This document shows positions 15,954-30,900 of a stretch of 44,629 nt of DNA, in pieces. Origin of the DNA: an uncultured Selenomonadaceae bacterium (GTDB taxonomy: Bacteria > Bacillota > Negativicutes > Selenomonadales > Selenomonadaceae); contig CAJOIA010000001.1 in assembly GCA_905234505.1 (NCBI GenBank), positions 1-44,629 on the forward strand, written 5' to 3'. The position numbers were made by a program, and so were the translations under genes. Below the pieces are notes generated by a model that worked only from the letters and a program-made list of their open reading frames with translations, ran no database searches and was not told the origin of the DNA. How positions within the stretch are numbered: position 1 is the stretch's first letter; each line of letters starts with the position of its first letter.

Positions 15954-18900
15954 TTAAGATTTTTTGTTTTCATCATCGGTACCGGCAATAAAGGTATTAT
16001 CGCCCGCCAATGACGTGAAGTCTTGAGTTTCGATATTGCCTGCAGAGTAATTCGCGCTGTAGTCGGTGAGCTCGTTAAGGTCGGTTGCAGTTTCACCAAC
16101 GCCGCTGTAATTATCGCTGCAGAAGTCATAATCGTAACTGTCGCCCCAGAATGTGTCTTTGCTGCTTGCATAGAACTTAGATTCAAAGTTTGCTGCGGTT
16201 TCTTCATCAAGGACATCAGCTGCACTGCTTTGAGTAATCTTAGCGTTAGTGTAACCTATAAATGTTACTGTATTGCTAGTGCCGCTAATTGTGACAACCG
16301 TATTTCCATTAACAAGAGCTTGGTTAGCAATGGAAGCGCCGTTTTCAAGCACAATCTTGGTTTGTCCATTGAAGCCCCAGACTGAATCTCTGCCGTCCGA
16401 CGCACCAAATACCAGGTAATTGTCAGCGCTATCGGAACCAAGAGAAATAGAATCGTTGCCTGCGCCGCCTGAAACAGTTACACCGGTAACTCCAGATTTA
16501 AGGCTAATATAATCGTTGCTGCTGTCGCCGTAAATTGAAACATCATTTGCATTGTTGATAATTGTATCGACGCCATCGCCGCCATAAATTTCAACATTTG
16601 CAGCCTCATTATCGATTCTGTCGTTGCCTGCGTTGCCATTAATTGTAACGTTTGCAGCTTCATTGGTGATTGTGTCAGCGCCTGTACCGCCAAGAATTTC
16701 AACGTTTTCACCTCTATTGATAATGCTATCGTTGCTATCACCGCCATTGATTGAAACGTATGCAGCTGTATTGGTGATTGTGTCATTGCCTGCCGCGCCG
16801 AAGAGTACGACGTCATTTCTGGTAGTGATTGCGTTGCCGTCATCATCAGTTGTAGTTGTTGACGCCTTGCCTGCTTTGCTATTGGTGATTTGGTCATTAC
16901 CCGCGCCTGCGTCAATTGTTGCTGCATTCAGTGTGCTGTTATCAATCACATCGGCAGTTGCCAATCCGACATAATGACTGGAAACCACAAAGGTACTCCC
17001 TGCCTCTGATGCAGCTTTGCCATTAATCACGATACGATCGGAAATATTATCTTCGATTGAAAGACCTTGGAGTGTGACTGAGGCACTTGTACCAATTCTA
17101 AGGACATAACCCGCCGCATTGAATACGCCGGTATCGGTGACATTAATATTTGCGCCGGTAATTTCAATGTAATCTTTATCTTTGTTGAAGCCTTCAATAT
17201 AGTTGTTGCCGGAGAGTGAATCGAACTCGTAAACGTGCTGTGCTTCGCTAGATACGGTTTCATCATGAGCTGCAACATAATCAGCATCTCCTTCGGTGCC
17301 GCTTGCCGCGATGTGTTCAATACGATATGCATAAACTGAATCATTGCCTGCACCGACAGAAACTCTAACAGCATTTCCAGCCTTTGAAGGATCTACGAGG
17401 TAAATCTTATCAACACCAGCGCCCGCGTTGATTGAAACATCCGCAGCTTCATTGTAAATTGTATCATTACCTGCACCTGCGTCTACTGTGACATGTTGAC
17501 CAGCGTTGACAATAGAATCATTACCTGCGCCGCCAATAATGTAAATGTAGCTGGGTTCATTTTTATCTTTATCTTCAACATCACTTTCAATAGCTGCAAG
17601 TGCATTGTGAATAGTATCGTTGCCGTCGCCGCCATTGATCGTCATAAGAACGTCACCCTTACCAGAACCGGTATTCTTAATAATGTCATTAGCTGCCGCG
17701 CCATTGATTGTAGCATCATTGCCGGTATTGGTAATTGTGTCATTACCTGCTCCGCCGACAATCGAGACGGAATCGCCGCTATTTTCAATAAGATCCGTGC
17801 CATCCTCGCCGGTAATTATAGCATCATTGCCGGTATTGTTAATTGTATCATTTGCTGCGCCGCCATTGATTGTGGAATTTTCGCCGCTGTTAGTGATAAT
17901 GTCATTGCCACCAAGTCCGTAAATCAACGCGCCTTTGGCTGTATTCTCCAGAGCTTTGACAGTTGAATTATCATAGCCATCATCCTCAGATTGTACACTG
18001 TCGCTTTGATTTGTACCAATAACCGCAGTCGGAACTGTAACTTTTGTTTTAGTACCGTCGCTGTTGATAACGTCGAAGGTATTGCCATCCGCCCAGAAGC
18101 TGCCGAGTGTTACATATGTGTTGCCGATTTGAAGTCTGAGGTCTTGGTGTTCGATAATATTTGCTACAGTATTTTCACCTTCGCCGCTTATAACTGTCTC
18201 ATTGCGGGTAATGAAGGAAGTATTATTAAATGCAGCAAGCGTACCAGAAATAATCTTGATTACACTATCTTTAGTGAAGTTTTCGACGTAGTCACTGCCG
18301 TCGCCACTGCCATAAATTAAGATGTTAGTGTTGCCTGATGCCAAAGTAATTGAATCATTACCTGCGCCGCCCCAAATAACAGCATCTTTTGTATTGGTTG
18401 CGTCAATCTTATCATTGCCGCCTGCGCCATAAATCACCACGTCGTCGCTACTATTTGGTTTGATTGTATCTGCATAGGCAGTACCATTGAGCCAAGCATT
18501 ATTGGCAAGGTCTTTATCAATGAATGTATATCTAGGTTGTACAGTGGCACCTGTAGAGTCATCCAAAACATTTGCGGTAGGAACAGTGACAATTGCATTT
18601 TGAATCTTGATTGATTCAGCTTTATCAGCGTCGAATTCTTCGCTATCACCCTGAGTCCAAATCGTGATTTCTGAAGTTTCAGTTGCGAGATCTTTGAGTG
18701 TAAGAGTACCGCCGCCATTTACGCTGATAATGAAATCGAATTTTCCTTCTTCAGCTGCAGGTCTAACTGAAGTATTATAACCGCTGTCATTGAGTTTGAT
18801 AACGCTGTTTGAAGTGTAGCCGTAAATTGTATCGTTGCCGTCAGCGCGGTTGTATTCATAGACGTTAGCACCTGAACTGAGATAGACAGTATCATTACCT

Positions 18901-21900
18901 GCGCCTGCAATAATGCTTACAGCGCCAGCACTACTACCGAGACTGATCTTGTCAGCGCCCGCGCCACCTTCAATATAATTTACTCCTTTTTCGACGATAA
19001 TGCTATCAACGCCGCTACCGCCATAAATTAAAACCCCACTGCCACCATTATTCTCAATGTAGTTTGTGCCGCTGTTGCCATAAATCACTGCGTTTTCGCC
19101 GGTATTGGTAACTTTGTCTGTGCCGTCGCCCAAGCTGATAATTGCATTTGCGCCCGCATTGTCGATCGTATCATTGCCCGCGCCTGCGTCAATAGTGACA
19201 CTTGCTGCGACATTGACAATCGTGTCATTACCTGCGCCACCATAAATTTCAACCAATGTTCCAGCATTATGAATAGTATCATTACCTGCCAATGCATTAA
19301 TAACATAATGCTCGCCTTCCTTGCCGTCTATCTTACCTTCGGCATGGGTTTCACTTTCTTCACCGGTGAATGTGCCATTATCGATTGAGTCATTACCAGC
19401 TGTACCAGGCATAACCTTCGGAATGCTAAATGATTTTTCCTCCGTCTTGCCGTTTTTCGAGATCTTGATTGACGTAGGAATGCTATTAGCATCGGGTGCT
19501 GTGCCGTCTTCCCAGATACCAAGATAACCTTTAAGCGTGACATTGCTGTTGCCAATGCTCAGCGCGAGTGAATAAGCTTGTACAGTATCCGTTCTGGAAG
19601 TACCTGTCTGGATGTAGTCTTTGACAACTTGATTTGGTGTAATATCAGCGACCTCAATGGTATCATTAAGAACTTCAATGACGTCTTTTTCTCTAAATCC
19701 CAAAATAACGTTGTTGTTGTAGCCATTGTCGAATTGATATGTAATAGCACCAGCCTCAGCTTTTACAGTCTCTGCATTAACGGTATCAGCGCCTGCGCCA
19801 ACGTTGACAGTGACGTTGCCGGAATTTTCACCGAGAATAATTGTATCCGCGTCTGCGCCGCCATAAATAATACCATTTGCAGCATCATTAGTAATTGTGT
19901 CGATACCAGCGCCGCCGTCAATTGTAAAGCCGGCTTCAGCAGTACCGGCGCCGTTGTTATAGATTGAATCTCTATCAGCACCGCCCATGAGCAGAGCAGA
20001 AGCACTGGAGTTTTCAATAGTATCCATACCAGCGCCACCGTCAACAGTAACGCCGGTAATCTTTGCAGGTGTGTTGTCCGTTGTTTCTGCAAGAACTTTG
20101 ATATAATCTCTGCCCGCCAAAGCGTTAGCATATTTACTGCTTGCTTCAACGATAATGTTATCATTTCCAGCAGTACCGACCAAAACCGAAGTCAAATCTG
20201 TTTCAACTGCCTCTTTATCGCCATTCTCAATATTAATCTTACTTGCTTCACCGTAGCCTTGAAGTGTGACATTGGTTGTACCAACCTTTACAACGAGATC
20301 ATAACGATCAGCTGCACCGCCGGATTGAGTTACTCTGACAACTGAATTTGCGTCCAAAGTGATATCAGACTCGCCGATATTGTGCAAAATATCGCTGGCT
20401 TTGAAGCCTTTGATAACGTTATTGCCATAGCCGGTATCAATTTCGTAAGTGATAGCATTGGTCTCGGAGACCACCTTTTCAGCATCAACTGTATCATTGC
20501 CTGCACCAACATTAATCACAATACCGCTAGAATCTGCACTAACGCTAATGAAGTCATTATCAGCGCCCGCATAAATTTTACCGCCAGGAGTCGTAATTCT
20601 GTCAGCGCCTGCGCCTGCGTCAATTGTGATGACATCTTTCTCACTGATAATTGTATCATTGCCAGCGCCTGCCACAATTGAAACGCTTGTACCGCTGTTA
20701 ATAATGCTGTCATTGCCTGCTCCGCCGTCAATTGTAACTTGATCGCCTTCATTGGTAATTATGTCATTATCTGCGCCGCCAATAATTTCTGTTTCATCAC
20801 CACTATTGACGATTCTGTCTGCACCTGCGCCACCGTCAATCTTGGAATTGGTACCGCTATTCTCAATCGTATCAGCGCCAGCCAAAGCGTTAATTTCATA
20901 TGCATCTTTGTCATTTGTTAAATTATCTGCACTAGCTGTACCGGTAATCCAATTACGAACTACGATATCATTGCCACCATCAACCTTAACTTTATAGCCA
21001 GCTTCGCCGTAACCTTGAAGAGTAACATTGCTATTGCCAATCTTAAGTACGAGGTCATTATAGATTTCAGTTACCGGAGTTTCGCCTTCGCTTGCAGCCT
21101 CTAATGTAACTGTACGTTGAACAACAGAAGAGTATGTAATCGGAGTAATAGTCGCGCCATTGAGCAATTGGATTGTATCGGTTGCAGAGAAGCCCTTGAT
21201 AACGTTGTTGTTGTATGTTCCGGCAAACTGATAAACATTGGTAGAGTTCTCATTTTCATTAATAATCGTATCAGTACCTGCGCCAACATCAACAGTAGCA
21301 TTACTGACTTCTGCGCCAAGCTTAATTGAATCGTTGCCAGCGCCGCCGGTTATGCTGACGTTAGAGCCTTCATTTTCAATTAAGTCATTACCTGCACCGG
21401 CGTCAATTACAACACTTTCTGCAGAATTTGTGATAGTGTCATTGCCTTCGCCTGCTTCGATTGAAACATCTGCAGCGTAGTTAATAATTTGCTCTGTACC
21501 TGCACCGCCACTGATATAAACTTTTTCGCCCGCAGTTTCATTTGTGATAATGTCGTCGCCTGCACCGCCATAGATTGAAGCGCCTTCGCCGGTGTTAATG
21601 AATGTATCGCTGTCATTGTCGCCATTCAGAACAACATTTTCGCCGCTGTTAGTAATTATATCAGCACCTGCGCCGCCGTTAACTGTGGATTTTTCGGCGG
21701 TATTGGTAATTGTATCGTTCCCATTAAGCGCATTAATTACATAGCCTCTCTTGGAATTTTCCAAAGCATCATGACTTGCAGTTCCGTTAGTAATCTTCGG
21801 CCAGCTGACTGTAGTCTCATTGCCGTCTTTGTCAATAACTTGAATTTCTTCAAGATCGTCATCAACGTCTGAAAGCAACAATCTGGAAGATCCAATCGTG

Positions 21901-24900
21901 ATTGAAACATTATTATTATTATCGTCGCGAGTAACATTAACAACATTGGTAGTTGTATCGAGCTTAAGCTTGTCAAATGCCGTGAATCCAGTAATCGTAT
22001 CGTTGCCGTCATTTCTGCCAATTTCATAGATATAAGCATTTTCTTCATCAGAGGTATGTGTTCCAAATTCAACGATATCATCGCCAGCGCCTGCGTTAAT
22101 TGTGACATTTTCGCCGGAAACTGAAATTGTATCAGCGCCCTTGCCGCCATAAATTGAAACTTCATTGCCGCTATTGGTAATTTCGTCTGCATCGTCGCCC
22201 GCGTCAATGGTAACATTTGCCGCGCTGTTAACGATTGTATCGCTACCTTCGCCGGTAATAATGGTAGTTCTAATTGCGTTGTTGGTAATGTTGTCATCGC
22301 CAGCGCCCGCGTTAATATAAACATCAGCTGCTTTTGCGTCAACTACGATGGTATCAGAACCTTCGCCGCCGTCCACAGTGACAAATTCACCGCTAATTTG
22401 AATGTTATCATTGCCCTTCTCCGCATTAACGGTAACGTTATTGCCACCAACTTGAATTTCATCGTTGCCGCCGTTAAGGCTAATGAATACATTATTGCCA
22501 GTGGAATGAAGCGAATCATCTGTACTATCAGCAGAGCCTTTAATTGTGAAATCGCTCTTGCCTTGATCGTCATAAGAATTACCAATACTACCACTACTAA
22601 GCTGTACAACGCGCGGAATGCTGACTTCTTCGCCATTAATCTTGATTACGCCTCTCTCGTAATTGATACCATCGAGTGTCAAAGCATTTGTATTATTGTT
22701 TTTAATAACAAGGTTGCCGTCAACAAGGTCAAATGTGTAATTAACATTCTTTGCAATTTGCAATTCGTCAGTATCTTGGAAGTTTTGAATAGTATCATTA
22801 CCTTTGCCGTCATACACAAAGACATTACTGCCGGCTGCGCTACCAATAAGCAGATCGTCCTTTGCTCCGCCGTCAAGAGTAACATTGCTTGCACCGCTGT
22901 CAAGTGAAATTGTGTCTTTACCATCTCCGCCGACAATTGAAGCACCACTGCCGCTATTGAGAATCAGATCATCGTCGTTTCCTGCCAAAATTATAGCATT
23001 AGCGCCGGAGTTGGTGATTGTGTCAGCGCCGCCCGCAGCGCTAATAGTGAAGTCATCCTTAGAATTAGTGATATTTTCAGCAGCGTCAGTACCAATTATA
23101 GCGTTTGGAACTTCAATACCTGCATCTGCTCCTACAGCATTGCCGCTACTATCGATAACATTAAGCTCAATACCGGTTTCAATTCCAGCAAGAATCAATG
23201 TGCCATAAGATTTATCGTTGGTCTTGAAGTTGATTGTCAAGCCACTTGCGGTTTGTTTAGTGTCGCTGACTTCAACGTCCGCGGGCAATTGCAAAGTATC
23301 ATCTGAAGTGAATCCAAAGATAGTATCAACGCCTTCACTGATTTCAAAAATGTTACCTTTACCATTATTGTGAATGGCATCCTCTTCTTTGCCAGTAACA
23401 ACCGTAACACCGCTTGCTTCACCCGCGAGGCTAACAACGTTTCTACCTGCGCCTACGTCAATATAAGCATTGTCTGCGCTGTTGAAGATTGTATCATTGC
23501 CGTCGCCGCCATAAATTGTAGCATTTGCAGCTTCCGCGTCGTTGACAACTGAATCATTATCTACTCCGCCGATAATTACAGCATTTTCAGCGTTGTTGGT
23601 AACGTTGTCTTTACCTGCGCCCGCGTCAATCGTTGTGCCTTTAGCGTTATTGACAATGGTATCATCGCCCTTGAACAATTCAACAAGGTAATTTTCTTTA
23701 TCAGAATCCCAAGTGATATTATCAGCAGTAGAGGTATCCTTGCCCTTATAATAGCGTGGGACAGGAATTTCTGCTGTAGAAGAATCGGAGAATACCGCAT
23801 TAATAGTTGCACCAGGAGCAATATCTTTGATAACAATTCGAGTAGAATCTGCTGTAATTGTGATATCTTCCAAAGCGGTAGCAGTGTCAATTCCGCTAGA
23901 AGCAGTTGCAAAGTTCGCTATAGCCCCATTGAATACAAGTGCATCATTGCTTGTAAATCCGAAGATTGTATCATTGCCGCTGTTGGAGTCATAAACGAAG
24001 GTATTGCCGCTTGTGGCTGCGTTATAAATGGTATCGTTACCAAGTCCACCGATAACGGTAACGTCCGCTGCCGTCGAAGTGAGCGAAACCAAATCGTTGC
24101 CTACGCCAGCATCAATGAAAGCTCTGGCGCCGTTGTTGTAAATTACATCGTTACCCGCTTTCGCATCGATTGTTACGCGGTTGCCGTCGTTAGTAATTGT
24201 GTCGTGTTTAGTGGTGCTTGTAACGCCGGTAAGAATATAATCATCGATATCGTCGCCCTTATTAATGAGTTGTTCGCCTTCAGTTGCAACTTTTTCTTTC
24301 GGAGCAGTTATATCAGCGCCTGAAATGTTTTTGAGACCAATTAAAGTCTTTTCAGCAAGCGGATATTTATCAAGCATAAGTTTAATGACGCCTGTTTGCG
24401 TTGTCTTTGTCTCATCGGTGGCGTCAACTGTACCCAAAGTTACGCTAAAGCTGTCAGCCAACATTTCACTACTGATAACTTTAACATCACTAAGGACGAA
24501 TTTATCAGTATCCGGATTGAAACTATAAATTATATCATTTCCGCTTGTAGAGTCATATTCATAGGTAGCGTTATTGCCACTGCCATAAATAGTATCATTG
24601 CCAGCGCCGCCATTGACAATTGCATTTTCAGCGTCTGCGCCAAGACTAATCATATCATTGCCCTTGCCGCCAAAGATTGAAACATCTGCGCCACTGTTAA
24701 TAATGCTGTCGTTATCGTCGCCCGCGTTAATTGTAACCGCTTCTGCGTTGTTGGTGTAACTGTCTGTGCCCTTGCCCAAATTGACTTGGAAACCGTTCCA
24801 AGCAGTATTTGTAGCTTTGTCGTTCGAGTCTGTGCCGACAATAAGTTTTTCAGCCTGAATAGGCTCCTCGTCGTTGAGCACTTCAATATATTGCGCTTCA

Positions 24901-27900
24901 GTGTTGGCATCGCCTTCGGACAAGTCATATTTTGGATTAAGAGCTCGAACATTAATATTAATACCAGCTTCAACGTCCTTCAAAATAACGGTAGAAGTAG
25001 TATTCGTAGCGCCTTTGAATTTAAAGGTGACGTCTTCAAGACCGGTGTTTGTATCAATGCCGCCGGAAGTTATAGTTACATTGGAATTTTCGCCAGTGAG
25101 AACAACTTCACCTTTGATAACGAGCGTATCATTTGCTTTGAATCCAACAATAACATCATTGCCTTCACTAGCGACAGAATCGCGTTTTTTATTGTCACCA
25201 CTTTCAGCTCTTGCTTCTTGGTAATTCTGGTAGAAGTAGACATTGCCTGCGGTATTTTCACCAACATTGATGGTATCGTTGCCAGCGCCGCCGTCAACAG
25301 TCGTCATTTCAACTGTACCAGTGAGGTTGATAATATCGTTGCCAGCTCCTGCGTTAATTTTGGTATTATCGCCAGAGTTGGAAATAGTATCGTTACCCTC
25401 GTTCGAGTTAACTACTACATTCAAGCCGCTATTTGTAATCTTGTCAGCTTGACTGCTACCAGTAATTTTATAATCGTCATTTGCATTATCAAGAGTTGCC
25501 GCGACATTTGTACTGGCGTTAAGCTCAGTGGGAACGTCAACTGTTTTGTCATTGATATTTAATTGAGTCAAACTTGCAGAGATACCTTTAATTCTAATAA
25601 GTGTTTGAGTATCTTTTTTAATGAGGAGGTCGGACTTGGTTTCGCCATTTTCTTGATAAGATTCAATTTCAAGATCTGTTGAAGCGATAGCTACATTAGC
25701 TGTAGTACCATCAGTAATTTTGACAATCTTAATCACGTCGTCAGCATTAAAGTCATAAATAACGTCTGTGCCATCACCATCAGCAGCAGTTTCGTTGTAA
25801 GTGTAATAGTAGGTATGAGCTGCTTCATCGCCATAAATGGTATCATTGCCCTCGCCGCCGCTAACAGTAACACCGCCAGCTGCTCCGCTAAGATTGATAA
25901 CATCATTGCCATCTTCGCCGAAAATTGAAACATTAACGCCGACATTGGTGATAGTATCAGCGCCCGCGCCGCCATAAATTTCAACGTCATCGCCGCTATT
26001 TTCAATTGAATCAGTGCCTGCTCCACCGGTAACATTGAATCCTTCATGATCTTCGGTTGTAACGAGCGTTGATTTCTTTGTTTCGGTGGTGATAATTTGA
26101 CGTGGAATGGTGAGTTCTTTTGCAGCTTCGGCTATATCTGCTTTTGCTGTGGCTATATCTGCTTCTGCTGCGGCTTTGGCTGTGTCGTCACTTGCCTTTT
26201 CCGCTGCTTCTTTGGCGGCTGTTGCTGTTGCCAAGTCTGACTGTGCTTTTGTTAAATCTTCCACTACGTAGACAGTAAATTTGGTATCAGCAGTAACTTC
26301 TTTCAAAGTAATTGTGTTGGAAGCATCAATCTTGATAATGAGGTCTGTCTTGACAGTATCGCCGTCCATATAGGAAGAAAGCACTGTACTATCAGACAAA
26401 GCATAATCCGTTGGCAATTTGCTCAATGCAATGCTGTCACCGTCAGCAATACCATAGATAATGTCTTTGTTGTCGCCTTTAGCATATTGATAGAGGATTG
26501 CATTGGTATGGTCAGTAGCTGTAATGGTGTCGTCGCCAGCGCCCGCGATAATAGTGACATTTTCAGGATCGCCAGAAATATTAATAACGTCTTTGCCAGC
26601 GCCGCCACTGATTGAAGCAGCATTTGCAGAGTTATTAATGGTATCGGCATTGGCTGAACCTTCAATGAGTGCATTGTCATCAGTGTTGGTGACCTTATTG
26701 CTATTTTCCGAAAGTCTAACAACATTAGCTACGGTTGCTATAGCGCCTGAAGCATGTTCTGTATCAATAATCGTGTAAGTTGTACCAGCCGAAAGCGTAT
26801 TCGTTGAATCTGGGAGGAGGTAAACGCTTCCGCCGCCACTCAAGCTAATGTAAGAATGATGTTTAGCGTCAACAGTGAGATTGTAACCAGCACCTGCAGC
26901 GCCATCGAGGCTGATTGTATCTTTTTCATTGAAGCCGTAAATTGTATCTTTGCCGTTGTCTTTTACTGCAAATTGATAAACGTGACCAGCTTCATCAGCA
27001 TAAATAGCGTCATTACCTGCGCCACCAAAGACGGTGACATTGTCAACTGCGCCTTCAAGGGTAATCTTATCAGCACCGGCGCCGCCATTAATGGATACAT
27101 ATTCGCCGGAATTTCTAATCTTATCATCGCCATTGCCAGCTTCAATAATCAAAGGATCGCCTGCACTTGCACCTTCGAGCGGATCTGTTTCATCGTCACC
27201 GACATTAACAATTGTATCAGCTTTGTCAGTACCCTTAAGTTTTCTTTCAATCGAATTATTTTCGGTCAAAGCTGTAAAGTTTGTGCCGTCAGTTGAAGTT
27301 GAAATCTTGAGCGCTTGACCAGGAGTAATATCTTTGAGAACAACAGCTGCGCCGGTGATTGTAATTGTGACATCTTGTGTGCCGTCTGCGTTACCTGTCA
27401 AATTAATGTTCTCTCCATTGAACTTGTCAGCAATGCCAGCAGCGCCAACAAACTGCAATTTGTCAGTTGCATAATTGAATCCGGTAATGGTTGTATTGCC
27501 GTCGTTTTCGGTAATTTGATAAGTATTGCCAACCTCGCTGTTATTAGCCTTAATTACATCGTTGCCTGTGCCGGTCTTTATGGTATTGCCGCTTGCGTCT
27601 GCTCCGAGCGAAACAGTATCGTTGCCAGCGCCCGCGTCAATAATTGAAGTACTTGCCTCAACTTTGATAAGGTCATTGCCTGCTTTTGCGTCAATATTGA
27701 AATTAGCTTCATCTTCGCCAAGAGTGATAGTGTCAGCATTTGCTGTGCCTAATTTAGTGCGAAGTTTTGCTTTGTCAGCATCATCCAATAGTTTGCCATT
27801 AACGTTGAAGACAGCGTCGCCAGAAACCGGTACAAGTTTTTTGCCTGTTTCGTCATATTTCTTGAGCAATACAGTAGTGGTGCCGTTAGAAATCTTAAAG

Positions 27901-30900
27901 GCGTCATTGGTCATTTCGTAGGTCAGAGTACCTTTGAATTCAATATTGTCACTTTCAGTAATGCCAATAATGACATTTTCGCCTTCATTGTCTCCGAAGT
28001 AATAAGTATTGCCGCCTTCAGTATTTGCGTAGATAGTATCATTGCCCGTGCCAGAAATAACTGTAACATTATTGGCTTCTGCACCGAGTGAAATAATATC
28101 TTTGCCGGTGTCGGCTGTAACAGAGATATTTGAAGATTGGACAGTAATTTTATCGTCGCCCGCGCCTAAGCTTACATTGTAGCCGTCATGGTCGCCGCTG
28201 AATGTAAGGCTATCAGCAGTAATTTTTCCAAGATAAACTTTGGGCATTGTTTCATAACCTGTAGCAGTAATTGCCTGCAAATTGCCATCAGCATCTTGAC
28301 ATGCGAAATGAATTTCTGTGTCAGGTGCAACATCTCTAAGCGTGATAACATTGTTGCTGCTCAATGAAACCTGCAAATCGTTATTGACCAAACCGTCAAC
28401 AGTGCTATTCTTGGCATTTGCTATTAAACTGATCTTATTTTCCAAGTTGTCTATATTAGCAGTGCCGAGCACGATTGTATCATTCTTGCCAATACCAACA
28501 ATGACGTCTTTGCCAATCTTATCGGTCTCGGTATAGATAATCTTGTTTGCGCCGCTGCGATCTGCACTGCCGCCAATGCTGATTGTATCTTCAGCCGCTG
28601 AAGCCGCACCGGTAGCTTCGTCATTGTCAGCATAAATCACGTTTTCTGTTACATCGCCGGAAACTTTGATAATGTCTTTGCCTGCGCCGCCATAAATTGT
28701 AACTTTGTCCGCATTGCTGGTAATTGTATCTGCGTTTGCTAAACCTTGAACTTTGTACTCTGCTTCATCTGCAACAAGCGCTTCTGCTTTGGCAGTGCCC
28801 AATACAAGTTTTTCAGCAACAATCTTAGTTGCATCTCCAGAACCGATATCGGAACCATCAGCCTTAGCAAATTTAATTTCAGTTCCAACTTCAATATTCT
28901 TGAGTGTCAAAGTCTTAGCCGCGCCGCCCAGCGTAAAGATATAATCTAAGCCGCCTTCGTTATTCTTAACAATATCTGTCTTATATTTGTCGTTCGAACT
29001 ATTAACATCCGCGATACCATCCAATTGGGTGGGATCAATCAAAATTATGTCACCGGTCTTGAAGCCATACAAAACATCAGCGCCGTCCGGATCGGTATAA
29101 TCATAAACATGTCCGCCAGTCGCCGCGTCGTCATCAGTTCTATCGGTGTCTACGCGGATTGTATCTGCGCCCTTGCCAGCATTAATTGTAACCGCTTGAG
29201 CGTCTGCACTGAGTGAAATTAAATCTTTGCCGTCGCCGCCCTCAATCGTAACAATGCTGCCGTCGTTATAAATCTTGTCGTCGCCCGCGCCTGCAACAAT
29301 TGAAATCTTATCAGTTCCTTCCGCTGTGCCGCTTGCATGATTAGTGATAACGTCATTAGCTGCGCCAGCATCAATTGTGTAACCGGTATTGTCAATACCT
29401 TTCTCGTTGTTTGCATTCAGCGTAAGAGTATCGGCTTTGCTCGTTCCGAAATAAATTCTTGGTGCTGTGAAGGTAGTAGTTTCGGTTCCTTCGCCATGTT
29501 TAACCATTTGTCCCTTAGTTTCGCCTTCTCCACTAATGATTGCAAATTGAATCTTAGTATCCGGAGCAAGAGATTTGAGTGTAAGAGAATTATTGCCGCT
29601 ACCAATTACAAGGTCATTATTAACGCCGGAAGTACCGCCGGATATCAACTTATTTAATGCGTCCTGATCTTCAGGAATACTGGCGTTATCAAGAATAATC
29701 GTATCACTAGAACTGAAGCCATAGATAACATTTTTGCCGGTAAGAGTGCTGAAATTATAAACGTGACCTTTAGGCTCTTCTGCGCCGCCATAAACGCTGA
29801 TTGTATCGTCGCCTTTGCCCGCTGTGATTGTAACGTCGCTTGCTTCGTCGCTAACATAAATCTTATCGCTACCATCGCCAGCATCGAAAACAATACCATT
29901 TGCGCCAAGCGTTACAGTATCGTCACCTGTACCTGCATTGATTGTATAACTCTCATATGTTTCGCCGGTGAAGTCTAATTTATCTTTGCCAGTTGTGCCA
30001 GTGTAAATACTCGGAACGGTATCAACAATATCTTTACTATTATTGTCTTTAGCCGGCTTATAAGGATTTTCTGTGTCGCTAGAATCTAAAGTAGCGTAAT
30101 TAATGACAACGCCAGCAGCAACATCTTTCAGCGTTATGGTATTGTCGTCGCTCGTGAATACAACATCACTATGATTGCTACCGCTAATAGTATTAAATGT
30201 TGGATCTGTACTAAAATAATAATCCGAAGGCAATACGAGGGTATCACTGGAATTAAAGCCAACTACAACATTCTTGCCTGTAAATGTACTAAAGTCATAA
30301 ATGTGACCTTTTGCATCTTGTTCATTGACTGGAGAATTATAAACAATCGTGTCATTGCCTGCGCCAGGTGTAACAGTAACATCAGAAGCCGTTGAACTAA
30401 GGCTGACATAATCATTGCCATCGCCTGCGTTAATTACAGCTGAACTTGCATCATTGAAGATTGAATCATTGCCAGTGCCAGCGTTTACTGTGACATTGGT
30501 AATTTCGCTACCAGTAACAGAAACTTTGTTGTTACCGTCACCGGTTTCAATAACTGCGTCGTTTGCTGAAACTCGGATTGTATCGTTACCTGCGCCTGCT
30601 TTAATGGTATAGTCGGCGTAAGCTTCTCCCGCCGGTAAAGTAATTTTGTCAGCTTTTTCTGTGCCGTGAATTATCTTCTTTGTAGTGTAAGCCTCAGTTA
30701 TGTCATCATCAGTGATAACCTCGAGCTTTTTGTCGGAGTCAAGGGTTGCTACTTTGATTTCAAAGCCAGCCTCGATATCTTTCAAAGTTATAGTGTATTC
30801 GCCGGATTTAAGCTTAATGTCATTATTTGTAATGCCGTCAACAACGCTGTTTTTGGCATCGCTTATTGACGTAAGTTTATCATCACTTGAAACTTCATTG

